A stretch of DNA of 64,000 bases. Source: Sphingobacteriales bacterium. Its GTDB lineage: Bacteria > Bacteroidota > Bacteroidia > Chitinophagales > Chitinophagaceae. The DNA is taken from the NCBI GenBank assembly GCA_027484425.1, contig JAIXSZ010000087.1, forward strand, positions 1 to 64,000, written 5' to 3'. This document shows positions 28,466-37,854 of the stretch, piece after piece; position 1 is the stretch's first letter, and each line of letters begins with the position of its first letter. The notes below the pieces were generated by a model that was not told where the DNA came from, ran no database searches, and was given only the letters and a program-made list of their open reading frames with translations. A program made the translations under genes and the position numbers.

Positions 28466-29232
28466 ACTGGAAAAAGGTCGTCAACATCACCATAAAGATT
28501 CTCTTTCTTTTGGCCGTCGCCGCAGGTTATGGATTCAGCTACTATCAGATGAACAACCGACTGATCAGTGACTATACCATTGAAATCAATGGCCCGGATG
28601 GTCTCAAGCTCGTCAACGAGAAAGCAATCCGCAGTAAACTGGAGCAAACAGACGTTCAATTAGTAAAAACAAGACCTCTCAAACAGTACAATTTGCATTT
28701 GGCGGAAAAGCTCATTGAGCAGATGCCTCATGTGGCCAATGCAGAAGTGTGGGCGAACTTCAACGGAGAAATTTGCATCGAAGTAGATCAAAGAGTTCCC
28801 GTACTCCGCATTATCAACCAGAATCAGCAAAGCTACTACGTAGATTCCAACGGATTAAAAATGCCGCTTTCGAGCATAGGAGCTTATCGGGTTCCTGTTG
28901 CCACCGGCAACATTAGGGAGAAAAGCGGCATCCGTGATAGCCTCTCCACCCCCATCGGACATCAACTCTGGCAAATGGCCCTTTTCCTTAGAGAAAATAA
29001 GTCCGCGAACGCGTTGACTGCTCAAATTCATGTCAACGAACAAGAACAGCTTGAAATCATACCCATGCTGGGTAATCATACCGTTGTGTTAGGCGACACC
29101 TCCTCACTCAACGATAAATACTTTAAACTGGAAGCCCTCTATCGTGATGGCTTTCGGGATGAAGACTGGAACAAGTACTCCCTCATCAACCTCCAATACA
29201 AAGAACTAATCGTATGTCGAAAAGCGAAGTAA
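28462..29232 (+). CDS. ftsQ: Cell division protein FtsQ
   Basis: This 256-residue bitopic protein has a short cytoplasmic tail, one transmembrane helix (about residues 9-28) and a periplasmic part with a POTRA-like segment (EKAIRSKLEQTDVQLVK ... AEKLIEQMPHVANAEVW) and a beta domain (YYVDSNGLKMPL). Divergent like all Bacteroidota FtsQ, but its position between murC and ftsA and its architecture support the call. It overlaps ftsA by 19 bp. Confidence 0.88.
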   Translation: MNWKKVVNITIKILFLLAVAAGYGFSYYQMNNRLISDYTIEINGPDGLKLVNEKAIRSKLEQTDVQLVKTRPLKQYNLHLAEKLIEQMPHVANAEVWANFNGEICIEVDQRVPVLRIINQNQQSYYVDSNGLKMPLSSIGAYRVPVATGNIREKSGIRDSLSTPIGHQLWQMALFLRENKSANALTAQIHVNEQEQLEIIPMLGNHTVVLGDTSSLNDKYFKLEALYRDGFRDEDWNKYSLINLQYKELIVCRKAK

Positions 29233-30605
29233 ATGACCAGTTCTATGTCGGTTTAGACATAGGAACCACTAAAATCTGCGCAATGGTTGGGACCTTTAAT
29301 CCCAATGGCAAACTCGTCATCCTCGGAGCCGGCATATCGGAATCCAAAGGCGTACATCGTGGCGTAGTGGCCAATATTGACATTACTAGCACTGCAATAG
29401 CTAAAGCCATCACCATGGCAGCCGATAAAGCAGGAGTTAACATTGACGAAGTGAATGTGGGCATAGCCGGCCAACATATCCAGTCGATGCATCAATCCTA
29501 CAAACAACTTCGCAACAACAAGTTTGATGTCATCAGCGAAGCAGAAATTCATGCCATGCGCGAAAAGATGATGTTCATCAACGTGCAGCCCGGCCATGAA
29601 ATCATCGATGTAGTCCCACAGGATTACACCATCGACGAAGAGTCAGGCATTCAAAATCCTATTGGTCATGCTGGTACCGAGATCAAAGGGAACTATCACA
29701 TCATCACCGGCCAGTTTTCTGCCATCGAAAATATCGCACAGTGCGTGAAAAAAGCGGATGTAAAAGATGAAAATGGGAACCCGCTTAAACTGAAAATCAA
29801 CTACCTCACCCTTGAGCCATTGGCATCTGCTGAGGCAGTTTTATCGCCTGAGGAGAAAGAGGCGGGTGTTGTTTTAGTTGACATCGGAGGAGGAACTACA
29901 GACATTGCTATTTTCCATGAGCATATTATTCGTCATTCAGCAGTTCTTCCCTTCGGAGGTAATAGCATCACCAACGACATCACTCAAGGTTGTAATGTGC
30001 TGAAATCACAGGCAGAAGCGTTGAAAAGACAATTTGGCAACGCTTGGCCCGACGATACCTCCGATAAAGAAATCATCACCATTCCCGGCATCAAGGGAAG
30101 GGATCCGAAAGAAATTTCAATGCAAAACCTTTCTCTTATTATCCATGCCAGAATGGCTGAAATCATGGAGATGGTTAAATTTCAGATAGAACTTTCCGGA
30201 CTCCGCGATAAACTCTCCGCAGGTATTGTAGTGACCGGTGGTGGCGCTCTTCTGAAAAACATCCGAACCTTGGTGGAAGATGTAACAGGACTAAGCGCGA
30301 AAATCGGATATCCCAACGAGCACCTAGCTCCTGGAACCTACGAAGTGAAAAGCCCGGTATTTGCGACTTGCGTGGGTCTAATGATTACAGAAAAAATCTA
30401 CCGAGACCTCAACTATACATCGGCTATAGAAATTCGGGAAGAAAGAAAAAACAGGCCTAAGCCTCCTAACGAAGAAACGAAAATCGATAGCAAACCCCTT
30501 GGTCTAAAAAAAGAGAAAATCGACGAAAGGGGAGACATTATCCGACGATTCCTTGAAAGAATCAGAAGAATCATCGAAAACGACGAAGAAGGAAATTTAA
30601 ATTAA
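29214..30605 (+). CDS. ftsA: Cell division protein FtsA
   Basis: FtsA is the actin-like ATPase that tethers FtsZ filaments to the membrane. The phosphate-1 motif VGLDIGTTKICAMVG, the second phosphate loop VLVDIGGGTTDIAIF and the adenosine motif VVTGGGALL are clear. The C-terminal RRFLERIRRII segment is amphipathic and fits the membrane-targeting helix, though it is followed by a short acidic tail (ENDEEGNLN). Length 463 aa. Confidence 0.95.
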   Translation: MSKSEVNDQFYVGLDIGTTKICAMVGTFNPNGKLVILGAGISESKGVHRGVVANIDITSTAIAKAITMAADKAGVNIDEVNVGIAGQHIQSMHQSYKQLRNNKFDVISEAEIHAMREKMMFINVQPGHEIIDVVPQDYTIDEESGIQNPIGHAGTEIKGNYHIITGQFSAIENIAQCVKKADVKDENGNPLKLKINYLTLEPLASAEAVLSPEEKEAGVVLVDIGGGTTDIAIFHEHIIRHSAVLPFGGNSITNDITQGCNVLKSQAEALKRQFGNAWPDDTSDKEIITIPGIKGRDPKEISMQNLSLIIHARMAEIMEMVKFQIELSGLRDKLSAGIVVTGGGALLKNIRTLVEDVTGLSAKIGYPNEHLAPGTYEVKSPVFATCVGLMITEKIYRDLNYTSAIEIREERKNRPKPPNEETKIDSKPLGLKKEKIDERGDIIRRFLERIRRIIENDEEGNLN

Positions 30606-30631
30606 CAACAGCCCCCTCAACCCTTAACACG

Positions 30632-32431
30632 ATGGAATTTTTAACCACTCCAGACTTTAAACTCAACAGCCTGATTAAAATCATCGGCCTTGGTGGCGCC
30701 GGCGGGAACGCGGTAAAACATATGGCTGAAATCGGCATCAAAGACGTTGACTATATCATTTGTAATACCGATGCTCAAGCGCTAGAAAATAGCCCTATAG
30801 CAACTAAAATCCACATGGGCGCTTCCCTGACCAAAGGTAGAGGCGCTGGGAATAAGCCAGAAATCGGGCTAAATGCTGCCATTGAAAGCATCGATGACAT
30901 CAAAGCTGCTATCGGCGTTGACACTAAAATGGTGTTCATCACAGCCGGAATGGGCGGTGGAACCGGAACCGGAGCTTCTCCTGTAGTGGCTGAAGCCTGC
31001 CGCGAACTCGGTATTCTTACCGTAGGCATTGTGGTTACCCCGTTCAACTTGGAAGGCCCTAAGCGCATCAAACAAGCCAATGAAGGTTTAGAAAAACTGG
31101 CTTCCGTAGTGGACTGTTTGATGGTGATTTCTAATGACTCTATCCTCACCAACTATGGTAACATGGCGCAAAGCAAAGCCTTTGCTCTGGCAGATGATGT
31201 GGTAGCTACTGCAGCGAAAAGCATTGCAGAAATTATTACCATCTCAGGAAACACCAACGTTGACTTTGCAGACGTTGAAACAGTGCTCCGTGATTCAGGG
31301 GTGGCCATCATGGGCTCCGGCCTAAGCAAAGGAGAAAATCGTGCAGTAAATGCTGTTGAGCAAGCGCTTTCTTCTCCATTACTTACCGAAAGCAACATCT
31401 TTGGCGCTCAAAACATCCTGCTCAACATCGGCTCTGGTCATCAGGAAGTCACTATGGACGAGATCGCGCTCATCATCAACCACTTACAAGAAGCTGCTGG
31501 TGGAGAAGCCAACCTCATTTGGGGTTCTTATATCGATGACCATTTGGAAGACAACCTCCATCTCACTGTTTTAGCTACCGGTTTCAAAAAAAAACCTGAT
31601 GCCATTGCAGTAAAAAAAATTGAACTCGAAGTAAAAGACCAACGTGTTGAAGTTGAGTTTGAAGCTCCGAAAAGCAACTTGTTCGTTTCATTACCTGGTT
31701 TTAATGAAGATGAAAAACCCTTCAATGAACTGGTTGACATCAAGATTAACAGACCAAGTCAGGAATCAGATGTTTCTGTTGGATTTAAAAAGGAGCTTTT
31801 CGTAGCTGTTGAGGTAACTCCTTCCGTTGAAGATAAAACCATCATTCAACCAACTGTAAAAGAAACCATCCGGCTAGACGAAGTACCTGCAACTCCAAGT
31901 GGCGAAGCTGCCGATCAGGTAAATAACCTGATTAGAAATATCCATGAAACCACCTTGGAAATTGACAATCGATCTAAAGCGAAACCGAATGACATAGAAA
32001 TTAAAGATGAGTTACTTATCTCGCTTGATTCTGTCTATGACAATGAGTCGTTCACTTTAATCAACAAGGACACTCAGGAAGTAATCGATTCAAAGCCAAG
32101 CCATACTACTCCCGCAGCTGCCAATCAAATTCAAAACGCTCCTACTCCTGGTGTTGTGTCAGGCTCAACTAAAGATAAGCTTAGCCAGTTGAAGGGCGTT
32201 AGTAACCTTGGAGAAACGAAATCAAACCAGAGACTTGGCAGCTTGAAGGACTTCAATAACGTCAATACTATCAGTGATTACGAGAATACGCCTTCTTACC
32301 AGAGAAAAAATGTTTCGTTGAACACAGTACCTTCCTCCGCTGAGGCACAAAACTCAACGCTCAGCGTAGGGGTCAATAATAAAACCGTCATTCAGACCAA
32401 CAACAGTTACCTGAATAAACGCATTGACTAA
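30632..32431 (+). CDS. ftsZ: Cell division protein FtsZ with long C-terminal linker
   Basis: FtsZ is the tubulin-like GTPase of the Z ring. The GTPase core covers about residues 12-330: GLGGAGGNAVKHM, the tubulin signature GGGTGTG at 108-114, and the T7-loop segment NVDFADVETVL. About 270 further residues form a low-complexity, acidic and polar tail, much longer than in E. coli (383 aa total) but common in Bacteroidota, ending YLNKRID as a basic tip that may bind partners. It starts 26 bp after ftsA and is followed by a terminator, closing the dcw cluster. Confidence 0.97.
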   Translation: MEFLTTPDFKLNSLIKIIGLGGAGGNAVKHMAEIGIKDVDYIICNTDAQALENSPIATKIHMGASLTKGRGAGNKPEIGLNAAIESIDDIKAAIGVDTKMVFITAGMGGGTGTGASPVVAEACRELGILTVGIVVTPFNLEGPKRIKQANEGLEKLASVVDCLMVISNDSILTNYGNMAQSKAFALADDVVATAAKSIAEIITISGNTNVDFADVETVLRDSGVAIMGSGLSKGENRAVNAVEQALSSPLLTESNIFGAQNILLNIGSGHQEVTMDEIALIINHLQEAAGGEANLIWGSYIDDHLEDNLHLTVLATGFKKKPDAIAVKKIELEVKDQRVEVEFEAPKSNLFVSLPGFNEDEKPFNELVDIKINRPSQESDVSVGFKKELFVAVEVTPSVEDKTIIQPTVKETIRLDEVPATPSGEAADQVNNLIRNIHETTLEIDNRSKAKPNDIEIKDELLISLDSVYDNESFTLINKDTQEVIDSKPSHTTPAAANQIQNAPTPGVVSGSTKDKLSQLKGVSNLGETKSNQRLGSLKDFNNVNTISDYENTPSYQRKNVSLNTVPSSAEAQNSTLSVGVNNKTVIQTNNSYLNKRID

Positions 32432-32453
32432 TCGTCCAATCAACGGAAAAAGC

Positions 32454-32485
32454 AAAGGCTGCACCTCAACTGTGCAGCCTTTTTT
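32454..32485 (+). terminator. Terminator of the dcw cluster after ftsZ
   Basis: AAAGGCTGCAC (32454-32464) pairs with GTGCAGCCTTT (32472-32482), followed by more Ts. It lies 22 bp after the ftsZ stop. Confidence 0.9.
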
Positions 32486-32591
32486 ATTTGTTAACGAAAG
32501 GAAGGTGCTCTTGGCGATGCCTCACACGTTCGTTATCACAATGAACTTGATGGTTTCTCAGGGAGCATTAAGTTTTTTTAAAGTCAATTTA

Positions 32592-32637
32592 TAAAAACCT
32601 AGTGCGCCTTGTGACACAATTCGTGCCCTTTGTGATA
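32592..32637. repeat. Dispersed TTTGTG-type repeat, single degenerate copy
   Basis: This stretch (GTGCGCCTTGTGACAC ... CCCTTTGTGATACC) resembles the end of the first unit of the tandem repeat at 40238-40545 (TGTGCGCTTTGAGAAACC ... CCTTTGTGATAACC). It is likely a degenerate member of the same intergenic repeat family. Confidence 0.45.
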
Positions 32638-32673
32638 CCATACACCACAATAAGAAAACCCCATTACGCACGA

Positions 32674-32694
32674 AAGCCCGGCAATGCCGGGCTT
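32674..32694 (-). terminator. Hairpin downstream of the 32718-34397 gene
   Basis: AAGCCCGGC and GCCGGGCTT flank a 3-nt loop. On the minus strand the following T run is short (TTTCG), so termination is likely but not strong. Confidence 0.6.
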
Positions 32695-32717
32695 ACTCAC
32701 ACAAACCAAAGGGGAAA

Positions 32718-34397
32718 TTACTCCACTACTATTTTCATGGTGCCAGATGCCTGACCTGCTTCAAACTGAAGGAGGTACAAACCCGGGCGTAAACCTTCTA
32801 ATGAAAGGGGAAGCACTTGCTCACCGGCCAATAACTTGCCATATCGCTGAACTTGCAAGGCTCTTCCACTTAAATCGATGACTCTAATCTGAAACTCTGC
32901 TGCTTCCGGCATTTCGAACGTAACCATTGCTGTTCCTTTTGCAGGATTAGGATATACAGCCAGTCCTTCAAGATTCAAACCACTAACACTGGCAGGGAAA
33001 AAACCAAGTTTGGTGTAGTTGAAGTTAGCTCCACTGGCGGCAATTGAGCCCGGACGAGGTGAAAGGTTCGGGCGAATGGCCAATGAGTTGGCTAATGTAT
33101 CCCACGGAGCAGGACGATACAATTGAATAGCTTCTGTATTCAATAACGTATCATTGCCATAACCTTGAGTGAAGAACCAGTTATAGAAGTTCGCAGAGTC
33201 TATACCGGCAGTGTCTGAAGCTGATGAGGTTAAGCGTGCATTACGACGGCCTGAACCAGCTACAATAAGATTACGAAGCATCAGATTTTCAAGAGATGCT
33301 TGTGCAACAGTGCGGCGGTTTTCGAGCATGATGCCTGACTCAGTCCAGCCGGTAAGAATAGAGTTGAAAGCCGACATAGCAGAACCGCGACGAATGTGGG
33401 CTGCCCTACGGAAGTTGGAGTTAATAACAGGAGCTCCTGAAAAACGAGGTCCTATGAAGGAGAAATTACAGAATACAGCCTCAGTTCTTGGCAAACGGTT
33501 GGAACCTTGCGCGTCGTTGTCAGACTCGAAACCATTTGAACCACTCTGGTCAGCAATCTTCGGATCGCGAAGTGCGATTCCAAATTGGTTCAAACCACGG
33601 TAGCCATTGTCGGTATCAAAATCATCGTCCCAAGTGCCTAATGCAATTAAGTATTTTCCATTTACAGTACCGCCAAACCACTCATAAGCATCATCGCCGG
33701 AGTAGGAAACCTGAATATGATCAAGCTGGGTTCCTGAACCAACTGCACAAAGCGTAAGACCGTTGATTTCAGAGTTAGAAGCAGTAGTCAAAGGAATACC
33801 GGGATACTCTAAGCGTACATAAGAAAGTACTCCAGAGTTGTCGTTATCATCATTACCTCCATATCGACCATCGCCGCTAGGCAATGCTTTTGCAATTCCA
33901 CCTTCAGCCGCAGCGGTATCACCTGCTAGCAGGTTATGAGTAGCACGTCCTGTAATAACAATTCCACCCCAGTTTCCGGGCTGGCGGCTTCCCGCAGGAG
34001 CATTAGAAGTGAACACGATAGGTTGGCTTGCAGTACCCTGCGCAATGATTCTCGCTCCTCGGCAGATGATTAAGGTCCCTTTACCTTCGCCTCTTATGAT
34101 AGTCCCAGGCTGAATGGTCAAAGTAGCGCCATTGGTTACGTAAATGAAACCGCCATTCAAACGGTAAACATTGTTGCTAGTCCAGGTGGTGTTGGTAGTA
34201 ATATCACCAGGATTTACATCAACCGTGGTAACAGGATAATTGGTAGTTTGGGGATTCCAATTGACCCAAGCTTCGCGGGTCCAATCCTGAGTAGAGTCAG
34301 GAGAAACCGCGCCGCGATAGGTAGTGGGAGTGAAAAACTGCGCAGACGCCAACAAGGTTGAAGTCATCAGCAAAATCAGGAGTAAACCTTTTTTCAT
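32718..34397 (-). CDS. Secreted beta-helix-like protein with T9SS sorting domain
   Basis: This is a 559-residue exported protein with signal peptide MKKGLLLILLMTSTLLASAQ. Residues about 75-400 read as a right-handed parallel beta-helix-like fold (YVTNGATLTIQPGTIIRGEG, NWGGIVITGRA, SGVLSYVRLEYPG), the kind often annotated as a T9SS beta-helix protein. Residues about 480-559 form a type A T9SS C-terminal domain (LAVYPNPAKGTAMVTFE ... IRVIDLSGRAL ... GLYLLQF). It is probably a cell-surface or released protein. It stands alone between terminators. Confidence 0.85.
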   Translation of the reverse strand: MKKGLLLILLMTSTLLASAQFFTPTTYRGAVSPDSTQDWTREAWVNWNPQTTNYPVTTVDVNPGDITTNTTWTSNNVYRLNGGFIYVTNGATLTIQPGTIIRGEGKGTLIICRGARIIAQGTASQPIVFTSNAPAGSRQPGNWGGIVITGRATHNLLAGDTAAAEGGIAKALPSGDGRYGGNDDNDNSGVLSYVRLEYPGIPLTTASNSEINGLTLCAVGSGTQLDHIQVSYSGDDAYEWFGGTVNGKYLIALGTWDDDFDTDNGYRGLNQFGIALRDPKIADQSGSNGFESDNDAQGSNRLPRTEAVFCNFSFIGPRFSGAPVINSNFRRAAHIRRGSAMSAFNSILTGWTESGIMLENRRTVAQASLENLMLRNLIVAGSGRRNARLTSSASDTAGIDSANFYNWFFTQGYGNDTLLNTEAIQLYRPAPWDTLANSLAIRPNLSPRPGSIAASGANFNYTKLGFFPASVSGLNLEGLAVYPNPAKGTAMVTFEMPEAAEFQIRVIDLSGRALQVQRYGKLLAGEQVLPLSLEGLRPGLYLLQFEAGQASGTMKIVVE

Positions 34398-34527
34398 GGG
34401 TTGATATTAACTTGCTGCAAAGGAATTGCGTCAATGTTAACCCTGTTTTGCTTCTATGTTACCATATTCCTTCAACCATGTTATGGTTAAGTTATGGATG
34501 AAAGCGCATTCAGTAGCGCATAAATTG

Positions 34528-34557
34528 AAACGCCCCATCTTTTAAGATGAGGCGTTT
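34528..34557 (-). terminator. Terminator downstream of cphA
   Basis: AAACGCCCCATCTT pairs with AAGATGAGGCGTTT (one mismatch) around TT. It lies 11 bp after the cphA stop and is followed on the minus strand by a T-rich stretch. Confidence 0.8.
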
Positions 34558-34567
34558 AACTTCTCGA

Positions 34568-37219
34568 CTACCGGTTTGGAATATCTCCGGTATTGAATTT
34601 ATAAAGCTTCTCAGCTTCTTCTTCTTTGAGTTTCATCACCAGCGACAAGGCGTCGGGAACAACGTCGCTGCAAAGGATGATAAGTGAGCCGGGCTTAGCT
34701 TCGCCAACGGCGTGTACAATGGCTTCCCGCTCGTTGGGAATTACGGTGATTTTCTTGTTCGGATCGTGCTCGCGGATGCCCACTTTCAACATCTCAATCA
34801 ACTCATCAGCGGTTTTTCCTCTTAGGTTTTTATCCTGACGAATGATGATTTCATCAAACATCTCTGAAGAAATACGCCCGATGGCGATGTTGTCTTCTTC
34901 CCTCCTATCCCCGATTCCGGCGATGATACCCACTTTAGTGGTAGCATGCATGTTCGAAACGAACTTCTGCAACGCCCGCAATCCGGCAGGATTATGCGCA
35001 TAGTCCAAAAGCAAGTCGAAGTTGTGGAAGTTGAAGAGATTCAAGCGGCCTGGCGTCTGGGAAGGCGATGGCATAAACGACTCCAACGCTTCTTTGATGT
35101 CTTGAAGAGAAAAGTCACGGACGTACCCGGTTAAAACCGCGGGTAATATATTCTGAATCATGAAGGTAGCACGACCGCCATACGTCAGCGGAACATTCAC
35201 CGCCTTCGTGATTCGCATTTTCCATCCTCCTCTCGAGATGGTGATGTAACCATTTTCGTAAATAGCTGCTAAGCCACCCCGTGAAGTGTGCTCTTTGATG
35301 CGAACATTGTTTTCATCCATAGAAAACAAGGCCAGCTTCGCTTTTATGTCTTTTCGCATAGCGAAGACTAAGTCGTCGTCGGCATTCAAAATGGCGTAAC
35401 CATTGATGTTGACCGACTCTGGTATAACCCCTTTCACCCTGGCGAGCTGGTCGAGGGTATGGATACCCTTCAAGCCCAAGTGATCAGCAGCCACATTGGT
35501 TACAATCCCGACATCACACTGATCGAAGGCTAAACCGGCACGAAGCAAGCCGCCACGTGCTGTCTCCAACACTGCAAAATCGACAGTGGGGTCACGTAAA
35601 ACATATTCAGCACTGGCAGGACCGGTACAATCACCGGGCACAACCATCATATTCTGAATGTAAACACCATCGGAGGTGGTGTAGCCCACTTTATACCCCT
35701 TCAACTTGGCCATGTGAGCAATGAGGCGGGTGGTAGTGGTCTTCCCATTGGTGCCCGTAACCGATACAATCGGAATGCGTGAAGGCGTTCCGGCAGGGAA
35801 CAACATGTCGATAACATTGGCCGCCACGTTACGCGGAAGCCCTTCGCTAGGCGCAATGTGCATACGGAAACCTGGAGCGGCATTCACTTCGAGGACAGCG
35901 CCTTTGGTTTCATTCAAAGGCTTGGTAATATCCGAGCACATCAAATCGATGCCGCAGATGTCGAGGCCAACGATGCGGGCAATGCGTTCAGCCATCAATA
36001 CATTATATGGATGCACCATATCGGTCACATCGGTGGCAGTGCCCCCAGTACTTAAATTGGCAGTATCCTTCAAATTCAAGCGTTCTCCATCAGCCAATAC
36101 AGTCTCCAAGGAATACCCTTTTGACTGAATAATCTCCATCGTGAGCTTATCAATATGAATTTGGGTAAGCACATTTTCATGTCCATAACCTCTGCGTGGA
36201 TCCTTATTCACCTCATCCACCAGTTGCTGGATGGTGGACTTTCCATCGCCAACCACATGGGCGGGGGAACGCAGTGCTGCTGCCACTAGTTTGTAGTCAA
36301 TCACTAACAGCCTGTAATCGTCGCCGAAAATCATGCGCTCCACTATCACAGAATTGGAAACCTCCTTAGCAGCTTTGAAAGCAAAAAGCGCCTCGTCCAT
36401 GCTGGAGATGTTGGTAGTAATGCCACGACCATGATTTCCATTGATGGGTTTAATAACCAGAGGGAAGCCTAAACTCTCCACCGCTTCGCGAAGTCCGGTT
36501 TCTGTTTTAATCACTTCGCCCTTTGCGATGGGGATTTCGGCTTTATCCAACATGTACTTGGTGTCCTCCTTGTCGCAAGCTATTTCCACCGCAATGCTGG
36601 AGGTTTCGCTGGTAACAGTAGCTTGAATTCGCTTCTGGTTGCTTCCATAACCCAACTGACAGAGCGAGTATTTATTCAAACGAAACCAGGGAATACCACG
36701 AGAAGCAGCTTCTTCTACAATGGAGCCGGTACTTGGTCCAAGTCGTTCTTCTTCCCGCATTTCGCGCATGGCCTTGATGTCTTCCTCGAGGTCATACGCT
36801 TTATTATCTACCAGGGCTTGGGCAATTCGTACCGCAGCGCGTGCGGCATAGCGACCTACCTTCTCTTCCATGTAGGCAAAGACTACGAAGTAAACGCCCT
36901 CTTCTCCATAAGTCCGGGTGCGACCAAAGCCCACATCCATACCAGCCAAAGTCTGGATTTCCAGGGCGATATGCTCTACCACATGTCCCATCCATGTGCC
37001 TTCTTCTACACGCTTGTAAAATCCGCCGGGGCAACCTTCTGAACATTGATGGGTATATAGGGTTGGAAGCAAGGCTTGTAGCCGCTCCAAGAACCCGGGT
37101 ATTTGGTTGGTGGGCTGTTGCTCAAGCTCCTCAATATCAAGTGTCATCACAATGAGCTTGTGACGGCGGATGGACCAGTAATTGGGCCCACGCATGGCGC
37201 GTATCTCTCTAATAACCAT
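34568..37219 (-). CDS. cphA: Cyanophycin synthetase
   Basis: CphA polymerises Asp and Arg into cyanophycin, a nitrogen reserve, without ribosomes. The 883-residue protein has the CphA N-terminal domain (1-160), an ATP-grasp domain (about 220-475, PINGNHGRGI near 258, VLEVNAAPGFRMH) that adds Asp to the backbone, and a Mur-ligase-like domain (485 to the end) with P-loop VTGTNGKTTTT at about 487-497 that adds Arg. LDYAHNPAG is typical of the C-terminal domain. All three domains look intact. cphB lies about 2.1 kb away on the other strand, beyond two accessory genes. Confidence 0.95.
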   Translation of the reverse strand: MVIREIRAMRGPNYWSIRRHKLIVMTLDIEELEQQPTNQIPGFLERLQALLPTLYTHQCSEGCPGGFYKRVEEGTWMGHVVEHIALEIQTLAGMDVGFGRTRTYGEEGVYFVVFAYMEEKVGRYAARAAVRIAQALVDNKAYDLEEDIKAMREMREEERLGPSTGSIVEEAASRGIPWFRLNKYSLCQLGYGSNQKRIQATVTSETSSIAVEIACDKEDTKYMLDKAEIPIAKGEVIKTETGLREAVESLGFPLVIKPINGNHGRGITTNISSMDEALFAFKAAKEVSNSVIVERMIFGDDYRLLVIDYKLVAAALRSPAHVVGDGKSTIQQLVDEVNKDPRRGYGHENVLTQIHIDKLTMEIIQSKGYSLETVLADGERLNLKDTANLSTGGTATDVTDMVHPYNVLMAERIARIVGLDICGIDLMCSDITKPLNETKGAVLEVNAAPGFRMHIAPSEGLPRNVAANVIDMLFPAGTPSRIPIVSVTGTNGKTTTTRLIAHMAKLKGYKVGYTTSDGVYIQNMMVVPGDCTGPASAEYVLRDPTVDFAVLETARGGLLRAGLAFDQCDVGIVTNVAADHLGLKGIHTLDQLARVKGVIPESVNINGYAILNADDDLVFAMRKDIKAKLALFSMDENNVRIKEHTSRGGLAAIYENGYITISRGGWKMRITKAVNVPLTYGGRATFMIQNILPAVLTGYVRDFSLQDIKEALESFMPSPSQTPGRLNLFNFHNFDLLLDYAHNPAGLRALQKFVSNMHATTKVGIIAGIGDRREEDNIAIGRISSEMFDEIIIRQDKNLRGKTADELIEMLKVGIREHDPNKKITVIPNEREAIVHAVGEAKPGSLIILCSDVVPDALSLVMKLKEEEAEKLYKFNTGDIPNR

Positions 37220-37433
37220 AGATGTGCAGGATGTAGGTTGAAAAATGCAGCTTTTTTAAAAGAAGCTTGCGATGGTAAATTAGCAGAATTCAACAAGAAT
37301 TAAAACTTTCTCATTGGCCATAACTGTTAGAAACAAAAATTACAATTGAAAGCATTTTCACAGATGAGTTCTTCCGAGCAGGTATCTTGTCCAGCTATAT
37401 TTCCTTATCTCCTTGGAAACAAAAGAAAAGGCT

Positions 37434-37622
37434 ATGACTAAGCCCACGAAAAAAGCTATACTTCAGTTCTCCACACTCTTGTTGGCACTTTTTATCGTTG
37501 AACTACTTTTCACTGATGAATGGACACCCAAAGCGATTATAAAACCAATAGTGAATGCGCTCGTGCTCTTTTTTGTTTCTAACAGCATTAAAAGCAAGAC
37601 CCAAACAATAGAACAAGATTAA
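37434..37622 (+). CDS. Small two-helix membrane protein, unknown
   Basis: This 62-residue protein has a basic N-terminus (TKPTKKA) and two hydrophobic segments (about residues 9-23 and 37-50) separated by a short polar hairpin with DEWTPK. No family is recognised. ATG 37434 follows the purine-rich AAAAGAAAAGG; a TTG at 37413 would add seven residues. It lies alone between cphA and the yhcG-like gene, with more than 200 bp empty on each side, so it may be a small accessory gene. Confidence 0.55.
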   Translation: MTKPTKKAILQFSTLLLALFIVELLFTDEWTPKAIIKPIVNALVLFFVSNSIKSKTQTIEQD

Positions 37623-37783
37623 ACTACCTGCTGCTAAGGTTAACAAGAATAGCCCTTATAAGCGACAGCAAAGGCCCAACTTTCTCTTTATACGTTTCAA
37701 TTTTTGGCTTCTGCCCCTTTTATAACTGGGATGGCCCGTAAACTGAATGTGTCCGAGTTTTTCAAGAAGAGCCGTTTGGGTTT

Positions 37784-37799
37784 AACATGAGCTCATGTT
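37784..37799. promoter_or_regulatory. 16-bp perfect palindrome upstream of the YhcG-like nuclease
   Basis: AACATGAGCTCATGTT is self-complementary over its full length. It ends 55 bp before the nuclease ATG, a location that fits an operator. About one perfect 16-bp palindrome is expected by chance in 64 kb, so position is the main argument. Confidence 0.35.
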
Positions 37800-37816
37800 G
37801 TAAGAGTGCCTACATA

Positions 37817-37828
37817 AAACTAGCTCAT
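37817..37828 (+). repeat. Left copy of a direct repeat flanking the YhcG-like gene
   Basis: AAACTAGCTCAT is identical to 39166-39177. Including neighbours, T(A/G)AAACTAGCTCAT(C/T)T matches in 14 of 16 positions. The two copies bracket the nuclease gene. Confidence 0.4.
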
Positions 37829-37854
37829 CTTCCTATATTGAGTTCAATAACATT

